Source: a virus. From it: DNA of 42,401 nucleotides. The position numbers and the translations under genes are program-made. Positions 24,940 to 32,798 of this stretch are shown piece by piece. The notes beneath the pieces were generated by a model. The model saw only the letters and a list, made by a program, of their open reading frames with translations, ran no database searches and was not told where the DNA came from. The stretch is from IMG/VR virus record IMGVR_UViG_3300050024_000062, positions 1-42,401 of that record. One strand, written 5' to 3'. How positions within the stretch are numbered: the stretch's first letter is position 1; every line of letters begins with the position of its first letter.

Positions 24940-27687
24940 ATGGATGCAGCCGATCTTTTGCTTGGCGATAGTGGTGCGAGTCCCCAGCCTTCACCGACGG
25001 CCACCTCAGATGATTACGTCCAAAGCTTAGGATTCCCGCTAGGTTTTACCCCGAAGGGCGAGCACTACGAAGCCCTCGTTCCCGCAATCGAGGACGCGTC
25101 AAAAGAAACCGGGGTTCCCGCAAATCTCATCCGGGGTGTGGTCTGGAAGGAATCCATGTTTCACCCCGATGTGGTCTACGGGAAAAAAGTAGGCGACTCA
25201 GGCGACTCCGGAGCCATGCAGCTTATTCCTCCCACCGCCAAGGCCATGGGAGTAAAAAATGTATTCGATCCAGCCTACAACATCATGGGGGGTGCGAAAT
25301 ATTTAGCCTCCCTTCATGACGAACTTGGAGATTGGAGTAAGGCGGCAGCGGCTTACAATTCGGGAGGTGCTCACAGGTTCTTTCTCAATAATCCTGACGC
25401 CTCTGCAGAGCAAGCCCCGAATTATGATTCTTATGTTCGGCCCGTTCTTTCAGCCGCTTATAAATTCGGGAAAAATGCCGTTGCGCCGACCGAAGCACAG
25501 GCGGCCGAAACTCCTCCAGCGAAGGTTTCCGCCGACGATCTCCTTTTAGGGAACGCCACATTGCCGGACCAACCGGCAGCCGCTCCCGCAGACCAGCAAC
25601 CGGGCAAGGTCTCCGCCGATGATCTTTTGAAGGGGACAACTCCCGCGCCCGCACCGCAAGCCATTCCTCCCAATGCGCCCGATTGGGCGAAGGATCACCC
25701 TGACGCGTATTGGAACGCCGTCAAAACGATAAATAGCCTCGATATGCCGGGAGATATGGCGGCTTTGACCGCAGGGGCGAAGATTGGAGCCACCGGAGGT
25801 GCAGCCCTTGCAGCTCCTACGGTTGTGGGCGCTCCAGTCGGGGCACTCGCGGGAGGCGTAGCAGGGGCAGGTCTTGCCTATGCCATTAAGCAATATGGAA
25901 TGGACGCGGTGAAGCAATACTTGGGCATGGATAAGCCTTACGATCTGCCGGAGGGCATTGCAAAGGGAATTGGGAATGTAATGAGCGGCGCGACAATGGA
26001 GGCCGGAGGCGGTGTTGTCGGGAAAGGCCTTGAAGTTGCGGCGGCCGGCGTGGGTAAAGCTGTAAGTCTGCCTGCATCAGGTATAAGAAAATATTTCGGT
26101 TCCATTGAAAATCCGGTCTCTGGCCTCACGCCAGGGCAGCTCGCAGAAGACTATAGTGCATTTGGTCTTGACCCTATGGCCGGAGCCCTCACACAAAATA
26201 AGGCTACTCAGGGACTTCAAAATGCCCTTGCCAAAATGGGCGGATCGGCGAAAGTCATCCAGGAACAAGCGGATGCGAACCTTGCGAAATTGGGCGATAA
26301 GGTTCAGGGCATCGCTGAAAGCTTTACCGGTTCGGGACCCGAAGATCTTAAGGCGAATAATATCAAGCCCTCCGGTGAGCAGCTCGGGGACTTCGTTCTC
26401 AATAAAGCCGCAGAAATCGGCGACAGATTCAAAACTACAGCCGGGCGCGTCTTTTCGAACGTCGATTCCAGGATCGGAGACCTTCCCGCCAAAGCCGACA
26501 ACCTCCAAGCATGGATTGACGACAGGGCCAGTCAACTTTCTCCGGAGGCTGCTACAAACTTCAGAAAACTGGTTTCCAAATGGACGGATCCGATATTGCA
26601 GGATGCGGCGGCAGCCCCTCCCCCCATCAAAGTGGGAGGCCAGACCATCACAAGGGACACCAATCCCGGGCTTTATGACAGTATCGTGAAAAGCAATCCC
26701 GATCTGGCAAGCGGGGAAACAGGAGGCGGTCTCAACTTCAGATCTCTTCGTTACTGGCGAACCCAGATAGATGAAAAGCTTGGTAATCCCCTCATTGCAG
26801 ACACGGATACCGCAACCAGGGGAATGCTGAAACAGATTCGAAACCAGATCACAGCGGACATGGATGCCTCGGCTACCGAGGGAGGGCCGGAGGCGATAAG
26901 AGCTTTCAAGGGCGCAGATGCCTGGTATTCTCAGCAAAAAGATGTAATGGGCCGCATCGAAAAACTTGTAGGAAGCGGTGACGTAGATCGGATAGGAAAC
27001 GCAGTTCTGAATCCCAGCGTGCCGCCTCAATCTTTAAGGGCGCTTCGGACGAAAATGGATCCGGAAGACTGGGATGTAGTGTCCGGGACCATATTTTCAA
27101 AACTCGGCATCGCAAAACCGGGAGCGCAGAACGTTGCTGGGGATGTCTTCAGTCCGAACACTTTCATGACCAATTGGAGCAAGCTCTCCCCGGAAGCAAA
27201 ACAGGTCCTATGGGGCGGCACAAGATATTCGGAGTTGACTCCCGAACTCGACCGCGTTGCTCGCGTATCGGCCTCCATGAAAGACGCCGCGAGCATGGCC
27301 AATACCTCGAATACCGCACCGGTGGGCATGTGGATGCGGCTTATCGGAGGTCTGGGTACGGCGGGTTATGGGACTATGACCGGCAATAAGACAATGGAAG
27401 GAATGGGGGCGGGAGTTGCCGGAAGCGTGGTTGCACCTTATGCCGTTGCAAAGCTCATGACTAATCCGCGCTTCGTGGGATGGCTTGCCAGGACAGGTGA
27501 GGATATGCTTTCGCAACCTACCGTTCAGGCCACGCAAGAAACGCTTTCCAAATCGTTCGGAAGGCTCGTTACTGTAGCAAAAGGAAATCCGAATATAGGC
27601 CCGGATGTCTATTCTTACCTTCACTCTCTATCCGACTCGGCTAAGCAAGAACAAAACCCGTCCGAACCGATGCCGGTAGCTCCATAG
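24940..27687 (+). CDS. Ejection protein with lytic transglycosylase domain (gp16 position)
   Basis: A 915-residue internal virion protein. Residues about 45-150 are an SLT/GH23 transglycosylase: catalytic E71 in VWKESMFHP, then SGAMQLIPPTAKAMGV, NIMGGAKYL and AAAAYNSGG. It would open peptidoglycan during DNA entry. The motif DLLLG with preceding acidic residues recurs three times (ADLLLG near 4-9, SADDLLLG near 197-204, SADDLLKG near 225-232). A Gly/Ala-rich hydrophobic segment (about 275-330) could enter a membrane. P22 gp16 is 609 residues and has no such obvious domain; T7 gp16 does carry one. Starts 13 bases after the opposite-strand promoter. Confidence 0.85.
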   Translation: MDAADLLLGDSGASPQPSPTATSDDYVQSLGFPLGFTPKGEHYEALVPAIEDASKETGVPANLIRGVVWKESMFHPDVVYGKKVGDSGDSGAMQLIPPTAKAMGVKNVFDPAYNIMGGAKYLASLHDELGDWSKAAAAYNSGGAHRFFLNNPDASAEQAPNYDSYVRPVLSAAYKFGKNAVAPTEAQAAETPPAKVSADDLLLGNATLPDQPAAAPADQQPGKVSADDLLKGTTPAPAPQAIPPNAPDWAKDHPDAYWNAVKTINSLDMPGDMAALTAGAKIGATGGAALAAPTVVGAPVGALAGGVAGAGLAYAIKQYGMDAVKQYLGMDKPYDLPEGIAKGIGNVMSGATMEAGGGVVGKGLEVAAAGVGKAVSLPASGIRKYFGSIENPVSGLTPGQLAEDYSAFGLDPMAGALTQNKATQGLQNALAKMGGSAKVIQEQADANLAKLGDKVQGIAESFTGSGPEDLKANNIKPSGEQLGDFVLNKAAEIGDRFKTTAGRVFSNVDSRIGDLPAKADNLQAWIDDRASQLSPEAATNFRKLVSKWTDPILQDAAAAPPPIKVGGQTITRDTNPGLYDSIVKSNPDLASGETGGGLNFRSLRYWRTQIDEKLGNPLIADTDTATRGMLKQIRNQITADMDASATEGGPEAIRAFKGADAWYSQQKDVMGRIEKLVGSGDVDRIGNAVLNPSVPPQSLRALRTKMDPEDWDVVSGTIFSKLGIAKPGAQNVAGDVFSPNTFMTNWSKLSPEAKQVLWGGTRYSELTPELDRVARVSASMKDAASMANTSNTAPVGMWMRLIGGLGTAGYGTMTGNKTMEGMGAGVAGSVVAPYAVAKLMTNPRFVGWLARTGEDMLSQPTVQATQETLSKSFGRLVTVAKGNPNIGPDVYSYLHSLSDSAKQEQNPSEPMPVAP

Positions 27688-27696
27688 GGGGAAACT

Positions 27697-29607
27697 ATGA
27701 AAACCAACAGACCGCGCTTCTTTATATCCACCCTGACCGCTCTATTCTTGCTCCTGAGCGCATTCCTCCCCTTGACCCATGCCACGACAGGGGGGCTTCT
27801 CGGATATCCCAAATTCAGGGCGTTCACCGCGTCTGGCGTGCCGCTTGCCGGAGGCAAGCTCTACACTTACGCGCCGGGCACAACCACGCCCAAATCGGTC
27901 TATGTGGATCGAGCATGTACGACTCCTGCGGCAAACCCGGTTGTTCTGGATGCCAACGGCGAAGCGACGATCTATCTGAACGGAGCCTATAAGCTCGACC
28001 TGCAAAACTCGGCTAGCGTAGAGCAATCCGGATGGCCCGTGGATAACGTGCAGGGAAACGGTCTATCCGGGGCCTCGACCACCTTCACGGCGAATGCCAC
28101 GGCGCCAAGTGTTGCAACCGGGACCTCGGTATTCATCACCAATAACTCCGTGGATACGACCGTTGGATCTTTTACCGGGCTTACCTCCGGAGCGTCCTTC
28201 GATGTTCTCGTTGCAGACACGCACACGACTTTTAATTTCGGCGCCGCGCACCTTCACGGAAATGCAGGTGTTCAGTACAAAGCGGCCATCTACGACGTCG
28301 TTCACTGCGCCTCGGATGGAACGGACGCCGATTGCATCCTAAGCTCGGGGACCGCGCAGGCCCCTGTTGTCATCACTGGGGCTACGCCGTCTATAGCGGG
28401 CTACAAATTCGTAAAGACCAACAATGCCACCACAACGACCATGACCAATGTCACGGGACATGTGGCCGGCCAGGTGACGACTTTTATCTTTGGCGATTCC
28501 AACACCACGGTCAGCTTCTCGGGGGGGAATTTCAAGGGGCATCAAAGCACTGATTGGCAGCCGCTTGCCAATGATTCTATGACCTGTACCAGTGATGGGA
28601 CATACGAATATTGCAGCAATGCGCCCGGCGTTGCCAACACACTTACATATCGAAATCGACTCATCAACGGCGAGATGCGGATCGATCAACGGAACGCCGG
28701 AGCCGCCCAGACGATTACGCAGGGTGCGGGGAATATCTACACCGTGGACCGGTGGTTTGCCGCAGCCGTCACTTCAAACGTAACGGGTCAGCAAGTCGCT
28801 GCAGCAGCACCGTTCACAAAGGCCTACCAGATCACCGGCGCAGCATCCAACACTTATGTCTCATTGGGTCAGAAGATCGAGAGCGTCAATATTGTAGACC
28901 AGGTAGGACAGACGGTCACATTCTCCGCGTATGTTTCGAGTTCTTCCCTTACGTCAATAACGTGGTATTCCCAATACGCAAATAGTTTGGATAACTGGAC
29001 CGGCGCCACGGCGATCTCCGCCGGGACATGGGGCGGAGTTACCGGTACCCCTCAACGGTTCATTGGATCGTTTACAGTGCCGGCTAATGGGGCAAATGGA
29101 ATCTCGGTCATCATTCAAGCTGCCAGTGGGCTCGGCGCCGGCCAGACTCTTACAGTAACTGGATGCCAGCTCGAGCCCGGGAGCGGCGTTTCGGCTTTCG
29201 AGCGCAGACCCGACGACGCGGAGCGCCAGAGATGCTGGAGATATCTACCTTGTTTTCGGAATACGGTTAGTTCACAGCAAAGTCTTCAGGCCTCCGGACA
29301 GTGTCTCACGACGACTACGGCAATGATCGTTTTGCCGTTTCCGGTCATGGCAAGGGAAACCGCAACGGGAGTGGCGAGTGTTTTTGGAATAAGTGTAAGT
29401 GCAGTAGGAGATTTATCCGTTACGAAAGTGGATGGGACAACCCAGGCGGTCACGGCTTTTACCGGAGGGGCTCAATGCGGAATAGTAACCCCTGCTTCCG
29501 CGACGATTCCAGTGACCGTCGCGGCTAACCTTGTTGCAGGCAATGCGACCCGGTTGATCATGGCAGGACCTAGCACCTACCTGTATATCAACGGGTTCGA
29601 ACTATAA
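27697..29607 (+). CDS. Tail fibre / tailspike-like protein
   Basis: A 636-residue protein. After an odd hydrophobic N-terminus (residues 6-29, like a signal peptide ending in THA) comes GYPKFRAFTASGVPLAGGKLYTYAPGTTTPK (split by length here), the virion-binding head domain common in phage tail fibres. The middle has repeated beta modules (NNATTTTMTNVTGHVAGQVTTFIFGDS) and the C-terminus begins near 315 with NRLINGEMRIDQRNAGA and ends in a carbohydrate-binding-like domain (GCQLEPGSGVSAFERRP). It corresponds in place to P22 gene 9. It should bind the host surface receptor. Confidence 0.82.
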   Translation: MKTNRPRFFISTLTALFLLLSAFLPLTHATTGGLLGYPKFRAFTASGVPLAGGKLYTYAPGTTTPKSVYVDRACTTPAANPVVLDANGEATIYLNGAYKLDLQNSASVEQSGWPVDNVQGNGLSGASTTFTANATAPSVATGTSVFITNNSVDTTVGSFTGLTSGASFDVLVADTHTTFNFGAAHLHGNAGVQYKAAIYDVVHCASDGTDADCILSSGTAQAPVVITGATPSIAGYKFVKTNNATTTTMTNVTGHVAGQVTTFIFGDSNTTVSFSGGNFKGHQSTDWQPLANDSMTCTSDGTYEYCSNAPGVANTLTYRNRLINGEMRIDQRNAGAAQTITQGAGNIYTVDRWFAAAVTSNVTGQQVAAAAPFTKAYQITGAASNTYVSLGQKIESVNIVDQVGQTVTFSAYVSSSSLTSITWYSQYANSLDNWTGATAISAGTWGGVTGTPQRFIGSFTVPANGANGISVIIQAASGLGAGQTLTVTGCQLEPGSGVSAFERRPDDAERQRCWRYLPCFRNTVSSQQSLQASGQCLTTTTAMIVLPFPVMARETATGVASVFGISVSAVGDLSVTKVDGTTQAVTAFTGGAQCGIVTPASATIPVTVAANLVAGNATRLIMAGPSTYLYINGFEL

Positions 29608-29609
29608 AT

Positions 29610-29873
29610 TTACGGATGCGCCTCGCCCCCCTCATGTGGCCGATTGGTCATCGGCTCAATGGCTACGGGAATGATTGAGCCATCCTTGCAGACGATCACA
29701 TAGAGGAAGGTATAAGGATTAGTCCACACGTCCGTGACCCGGGTAAGGGCACACTTCGGCGTCGTTGCCATTGGATCGACCCAGGTCATCTCGGGATCTA
29801 CCGGAGTGAGGTTTGCGGCTAAACATACGCATGCCATCAGTAAAATTGCCAGTGTCAGAATTGCTGCTTTCAT
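29610..29873 (-). CDS. Small exported protein
   Basis: An 87-residue protein convergent with the fibre gene, two bases apart. A signal peptide (MKAAILTLAILLMACVCLA) is clear; cleavage after CLA or lipid attachment at C15 (LMAC) are both possible. The mature part has two further cysteines (CALT, VCKDG) that could form a disulfide. An AGGAGAAGG site precedes the start at 29873. Its transcript would start between the leftward terminator and the gene, where no clear promoter is visible. Function unknown; a lysogenic-conversion gene is possible. Confidence 0.65.
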   Translation of the reverse strand: MKAAILTLAILLMACVCLAANLTPVDPEMTWVDPMATTPKCALTRVTDVWTNPYTFLYVIVCKDGSIIPVAIEPMTNRPHEGGEAHP

Positions 29874-29907
29874 TTCCTTCTCCTTTTGCACAGCCCGTAG
29901 ATTGAAT

Positions 29908-29942
29908 AAAAAAAGGGCCTCCGGATAATTCCGAAAGCCCTT
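29908..29942 (-). terminator. Leftward rho-independent terminator after integrase and att
   Basis: On the minus strand, AAGGGC ... CGG ... CCG ... GCCCTT forms a stem with a small internal loop, followed by seven T (29914-29908). It would end the leftward early/integrase transcript after it has crossed the att region. Confidence 0.75.
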
Positions 29943-29952
29943 GGAAAAACAA

Positions 29953-30158
29953 AACCGCTACTCGACCCGCTACTGTCCTTTTTTCTATTTTCTGTAGATG
30001 TGGAGCGGGAGACGGGCTTCGAACCCGCGACCCTCAGCTTGGAAGGCTTTGTGTCTCGTTCGCTAAGTGCGGAAATACTAAGGATTTTATTCATTTTATT
30101 TCTCTGCGGACCCGTCATTTACCCTGCTTTGCCGTGTGAACCGCTACTCGGGTAGCGG
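29953..30158. repeat. Putative integrase arm-site repeats
   Basis: The 12-mer AACCGCTACTCG occurs at 29953-29964 and again at 30139-30150, one on each side of the tRNA-derived core. CCGCTACT also occurs at 29967-29974, and an inverted GTAGCGG at 30152-30158 pairs with 30141-30147 as a 7-bp hairpin. Repeats flanking a core next to an integrase gene fit arm-type binding sites of a lambda-like attP. The identification is by arrangement, not by known site sequence. Confidence 0.65.
30001..30048 (-). other. attP core: 3' part of tRNA-Gly(UCC)
   Basis: Read on the minus strand, 30048-30001 gives the anticodon loop CTTCCAA, the 3' half of its stem (GCTGA), a T-arm with loop TTCGAAG and the acceptor end CTCCCGCTCCA, ending in CCA. 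The matching 5' acceptor strand GCGGGAG and D-arm are absent upstream, and the 5' anticodon stem matches only for three bases, so this is a tRNA fragment, not a gene. Phages that integrate into tRNA genes carry such a fragment to restore the tRNA after insertion. The integrase gene ends about 110 bases away. Confidence 0.85.
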
Positions 30159-30160
30159 CT

Positions 30161-31222
30161 TCAGGCGAGTCGTATCGGATTGTTTTCTCTTCCGTCATCG
30201 AACATCCCCTCCAATCTTGTTAGCGCCTCTCTTTGCGCCTCCGGTATCGAATGAAGATAAATCTCCGTTGTCCGCTTGTTCTCGTGGCCCAGGATGCCCG
30301 ATAACACCCCGGTCGGTACTTTCATCACGTCATGCAGGTACGTGGCTACAAAGTGCCGTATGGCGTGGAATCCATACTCTTTAATCTCTGCCCGCTTGCA
30401 GATCCGGTGCATGAATTTCGGACGCCTGAGATACCGGCTATCCTCGCGCACGTTATAGAATACCCACTTTTCCTGTTTCCTTCGGCTCCACATGGATTTG
30501 AGCATAGATTTAAGATCAGCGTTCATTCCGATTGTGCGAGGTTTCCATTCGCCGGCCTTATTCTTCCGGGTCCAGAGCGTCACGGTCCCCTGTTCGAAAT
30601 TCACGTCCTGCCAGGTGAGGCGAAGTATTTCATCTATTCGGGCCAGGGTATGAGCGAGAATCACGATCAAGGGCCGCTCGTCGGCATTACAGGCGGTCAA
30701 AAGCTTTAGAAATTCCTGCCTTGTCGGGATTTCTTTTTCCGGCGTGGTCGACGGCATTTTCTCAATTTTCGCACACGGATTTGCAAGATCGGGGATATGG
30801 ATTTTTTGAACCCACGAAAAAAGACTCGATAGTTCCTTCCGGTAATTGTTGTATGAATTCTGACTAGGGGCCCTAGCTAAAAATTCGGACAATGCTGCCG
30901 GTGTGATATCGCGGATCGGAAAGTCCTGCTCGGGTGTGATCCTAAGGTGTGAGATCATTTTTTTATAGACCGTCTTTTTGTTGGCGACGTTCCCGCTTGC
31001 GTGCCGTCGCCCCGACCAGTCGAGGTATTTGTTGCACAGGTCCGAAAAGCCCATGTCGATTCGGATTATCTCCGGCTTCGGACTCATCACTTCCTTTCGC
31101 CGGTCCTCCCTGGCCCCTCGCGCTGCCGCCTTTGTCGCGCACCCTCCCCCGCCGTAGGATTTTTTCTGATGCTCGAACTCGTATTTCCACTTCCCCGTTC
31201 TCTTGTCCTTCCATAATCCCAT
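30161..31222 (-). CDS. int: Tyrosine-recombinase integrase
   Basis: A 353-residue phage integrase that would join attP to the host tRNA-Gly gene. Catalytic residues visible: R195 in LARIDEILRL (the family usually has G-R), H286 and R289 in YGFHAIRH, H313 in LGHE and the nucleophile Y322 in EIYLHS. K220 or K222 lies in the beta-hairpin region. The N-terminus (GLWKDKRTGKWKYEFEHQKKSY) is an arm-binding domain and residues 55-145 the SAM-like core-binding domain. The start at 31222 follows AGGAGA. Last gene of the leftward operon, ending beside the att site. Confidence 0.93.
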   Translation of the reverse strand: MGLWKDKRTGKWKYEFEHQKKSYGGGGCATKAAARGAREDRRKEVMSPKPEIIRIDMGFSDLCNKYLDWSGRRHASGNVANKKTVYKKMISHLRITPEQDFPIRDITPAALSEFLARAPSQNSYNNYRKELSSLFSWVQKIHIPDLANPCAKIEKMPSTTPEKEIPTRQEFLKLLTACNADERPLIVILAHTLARIDEILRLTWQDVNFEQGTVTLWTRKNKAGEWKPRTIGMNADLKSMLKSMWSRRKQEKWVFYNVREDSRYLRRPKFMHRICKRAEIKEYGFHAIRHFVATYLHDVMKVPTGVLSGILGHENKRTTEIYLHSIPEAQREALTRLEGMFDDGRENNPIRLA

Positions 31223-31361
31223 CGATTGTCTCCTGGCGGAATCGAAGGCAACGGATACCAGCAGGGTAAAATCCCCCGAAACGATCTGCATGAGCATAAA
31301 TCGTCTTAACTGAAATTTGCAAGAGACTTGCAACTTGCTCAGGGGTCAAAAGTTTGTTCAT
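30963..31361 (-). CDS. Excisionase-like HTH protein
   Basis: A 132-residue basic protein. Residues 4-50 (LTPEQVASLLQISVKTIYAH, then RCLRFRQETIDGIM) are the MerR-type HTH found in AlpA/Xis-like DNA-binding proteins, placed directly before integrase, so it may direct excision. The ribosome site is weak (GCAGG). The C-terminal 85 residues are low-complexity Arg/Gly-rich sequence and overlap the integrase gene by 260 bases in another frame. The functional part may be only the first 55-60 residues, but no earlier stop exists in frame. Confidence 0.7.
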   Translation of the reverse strand: MNKLLTPEQVASLLQISVKTIYAHADRFGGFYPAGIRCLRFRQETIDGIMEGQENGEVEIRVRASEKILRRGRVRDKGGSARGQGGPAKGSDESEAGDNPNRHGLFGPVQQIPRLVGATARKRERRQQKDGL

Positions 31362-31377
31362 TGCGAACCTGCCAGCT

Positions 31378-31860
31378 TCACGGGTTCCACTCCTCGACCT
31401 CGAATCTATCTCTGCACGCTCGGCACTGGATATCGCCACGGACATTTGCCGGGTTGTCTGTGACGGGAATCTTCGCGCCGCATTCGCAGCACAAGTTGTC
31501 GCAAAATTCTATTTCCGTCTCCATCTGTCCCGGATCGATCTCGACGCTGTAAATACCCAATGATCCCTTGACCGGGAAAGGACGCCTCAGCTTGCGCACG
31601 TTCCTCAACTCCCATGCCCAGGCCCTTGGATACAATTCACAACCCGCTGCCCCTTCGTCGGCTTTCGTCATCCGCCTGCATCGAACCAGCTCCGCGATGC
31701 ACAGCGCGAAACCAGCTGGCGGGATGTTGGGTTTCTTGCTTGAACAAATCAAAACATCTCCTCTGTAATCCGTCGCCCAGGTCCGGGTTTCGATAGTCTT
31801 CACTCCGCGGTAAATCATCGAAGCCCATGGCCGCTTTACTGAGATCGCTTTAACTTCCAT
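31378..31860 (-). CDS. ASCH-domain protein with C-terminal zinc ribbon
   Basis: A 160-residue protein. Residues 1-110 match the ASCH (PUA-like) domain: ISVKRPWASMIYRGVKTIETR, DYRGDVLICSSKKP, ALCIAELVRCR and AWELRNVRKLRRPFPVKGSLGIYSV. ASCH proteins bind RNA or act on nucleosides, and phage members are common but poorly characterised. The C-terminus holds cysteine pairs (CCEC and CRAC) forming a probable zinc ribbon. A strong GGAGGGGAGAGG ribosome site precedes the start. Position in the recombination operon gives no further hint. Confidence 0.82.
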   Translation of the reverse strand: MEVKAISVKRPWASMIYRGVKTIETRTWATDYRGDVLICSSKKPNIPPAGFALCIAELVRCRRMTKADEGAAGCELYPRAWAWELRNVRKLRRPFPVKGSLGIYSVEIDPGQMETEIEFCDNLCCECGAKIPVTDNPANVRGDIQCRACRDRFEVEEWNP

Positions 31861-31881
31861 CCTCTCCCCTCCTGCCGCGAG

Positions 31882-32115
31882 TCATGCGGCTGTTAACGGC
31901 GGCCGGTCCGCGATCTCGAGCGGCATCGCCAAAAACCACGGCAGCCGGTGCGATTGTCTCGCAATTTTGCGCACTGCACCGGCCCTTAATTCTCTGCACC
32001 TTTCTGTTACACATGCCCGACAGTAGGAGTGAAGCCGGCCGTCTTTCAGCCGGTAATAAAACTCCTCATCGGCAGGCCAGTCTTCCTTGCAGCGCGCACA
32101 CTGTTTTTCTTTCAT
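31882..32115 (-). CDS. Small zinc-finger protein
   Basis: A 77-residue basic protein with C6-x2-C9 and C-x2-C pairs (QCARCKEDWPADEEFYYR and SYCRACVTERCR), the pattern of zinc fingers at the N-terminus of phage HNH or endonuclease VII-type proteins (C-x2-C ... EFY ... C-x2-C). No nuclease core follows. The start at 32115 is chosen over upstream in-frame starts (32127, 32169) for lack of ribosome sites there. Possible nucleic-acid binding. Confidence 0.65.
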   Translation of the reverse strand: MKEKQCARCKEDWPADEEFYYRLKDGRLHSYCRACVTERCRELRAGAVRKIARQSHRLPWFLAMPLEIADRPPLTAA

Positions 32116-32135
32116 TGTCCGCCCCATAGCGTCGC

Positions 32136-32798
32136 TCAAGCTGCTTTTCTTTTGGCAAGCAGGGCACACGCGGCTTGAAATTTATCGACCGGAAAACGCT
32201 CGAAGCTTTCGGCCTGAAATGTTTTCAAGAAACCCACCGTGTTCATTCCCACGTCCTTTACGAGAGCCTCAAGCTCTGCGGCCTGGGTGGACGTGATGCA
32301 ACCGGCGGGTGCCGGACCTGCCTGTTGTCCGCTGCTTGGGGCGCGTTCCGGTTCGGGATTTCCCGCTTGCGGCTCGTAGGTGTGGTTCTCGGAGTCTTTT
32401 GGTTCCTCCGTGGGGATGGAAAACACCTGCAGGAATGCATATTTCTGAGCGGCACTCATGCATTTGTTGGATGATTTATCGCCGGAGTCCATTGCCTCAC
32501 CGATCGTCACGGCCTCAACGCTCGATCCATCGGACGCAAAAAACGTATATGATACGGTCAGGATAGTGTAGATCAAGATCCCGCCCGACTTTGCGGGACG
32601 TTCTTCGCGTTTGATATCGAGCACCTTGGGGACGGTAAACACTCCGTGTTCGGATAAAGCGCTGTTGAGCGCGTTATAGATGTCGTCTATGCCGCGGAAC
32701 TGGTATCCCTGCTGAGGGTTTCTTCGGTCCTTGCCGATGGATCCGACTGAAGCCATTATCTTTGGGATTTGTTCATATATCAGGGATTTGTCGCTCAT
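32136..32798 (-). CDS. erf: ERF-family single-strand annealing protein
   Basis: A 220-residue protein of the P22 Erf superfamily, which anneals complementary strands in phage recombination. The N-terminal domain shows GYQFRGIDDIYNALNSALSEHGV (split by length), SYTFFASDGSSVEAVTIGEAMDSGDK and MSAAQKYAFLQVFSIPTE, all diagnostic. A Pro/Gln-rich linker (about 140-170) and a C-terminal helical segment follow. It overlaps the ATPase gene by four bases (ATGA) and has an AAAGGA site. Confidence 0.92.
   Translation of the reverse strand: MSDKSLIYEQIPKIMASVGSIGKDRRNPQQGYQFRGIDDIYNALNSALSEHGVFTVPKVLDIKREERPAKSGGILIYTILTVSYTFFASDGSSVEAVTIGEAMDSGDKSSNKCMSAAQKYAFLQVFSIPTEEPKDSENHTYEPQAGNPEPERAPSSGQQAGPAPAGCITSTQAAELEALVKDVGMNTVGFLKTFQAESFERFPVDKFQAACALLAKRKAA

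Noticed and set aside
30001-30048. A complete tRNA-Gly gene
   Set aside because: Only the 3' half is present; the 5' acceptor strand, D-arm and most of the 5' anticodon stem are missing, so it is an att core.
30936-31269. Plus-strand ORFs opposite the integrase start
   Set aside because: Pro/Ser/Arg-rich shadow frames without ribosome sites or coupling to other genes.
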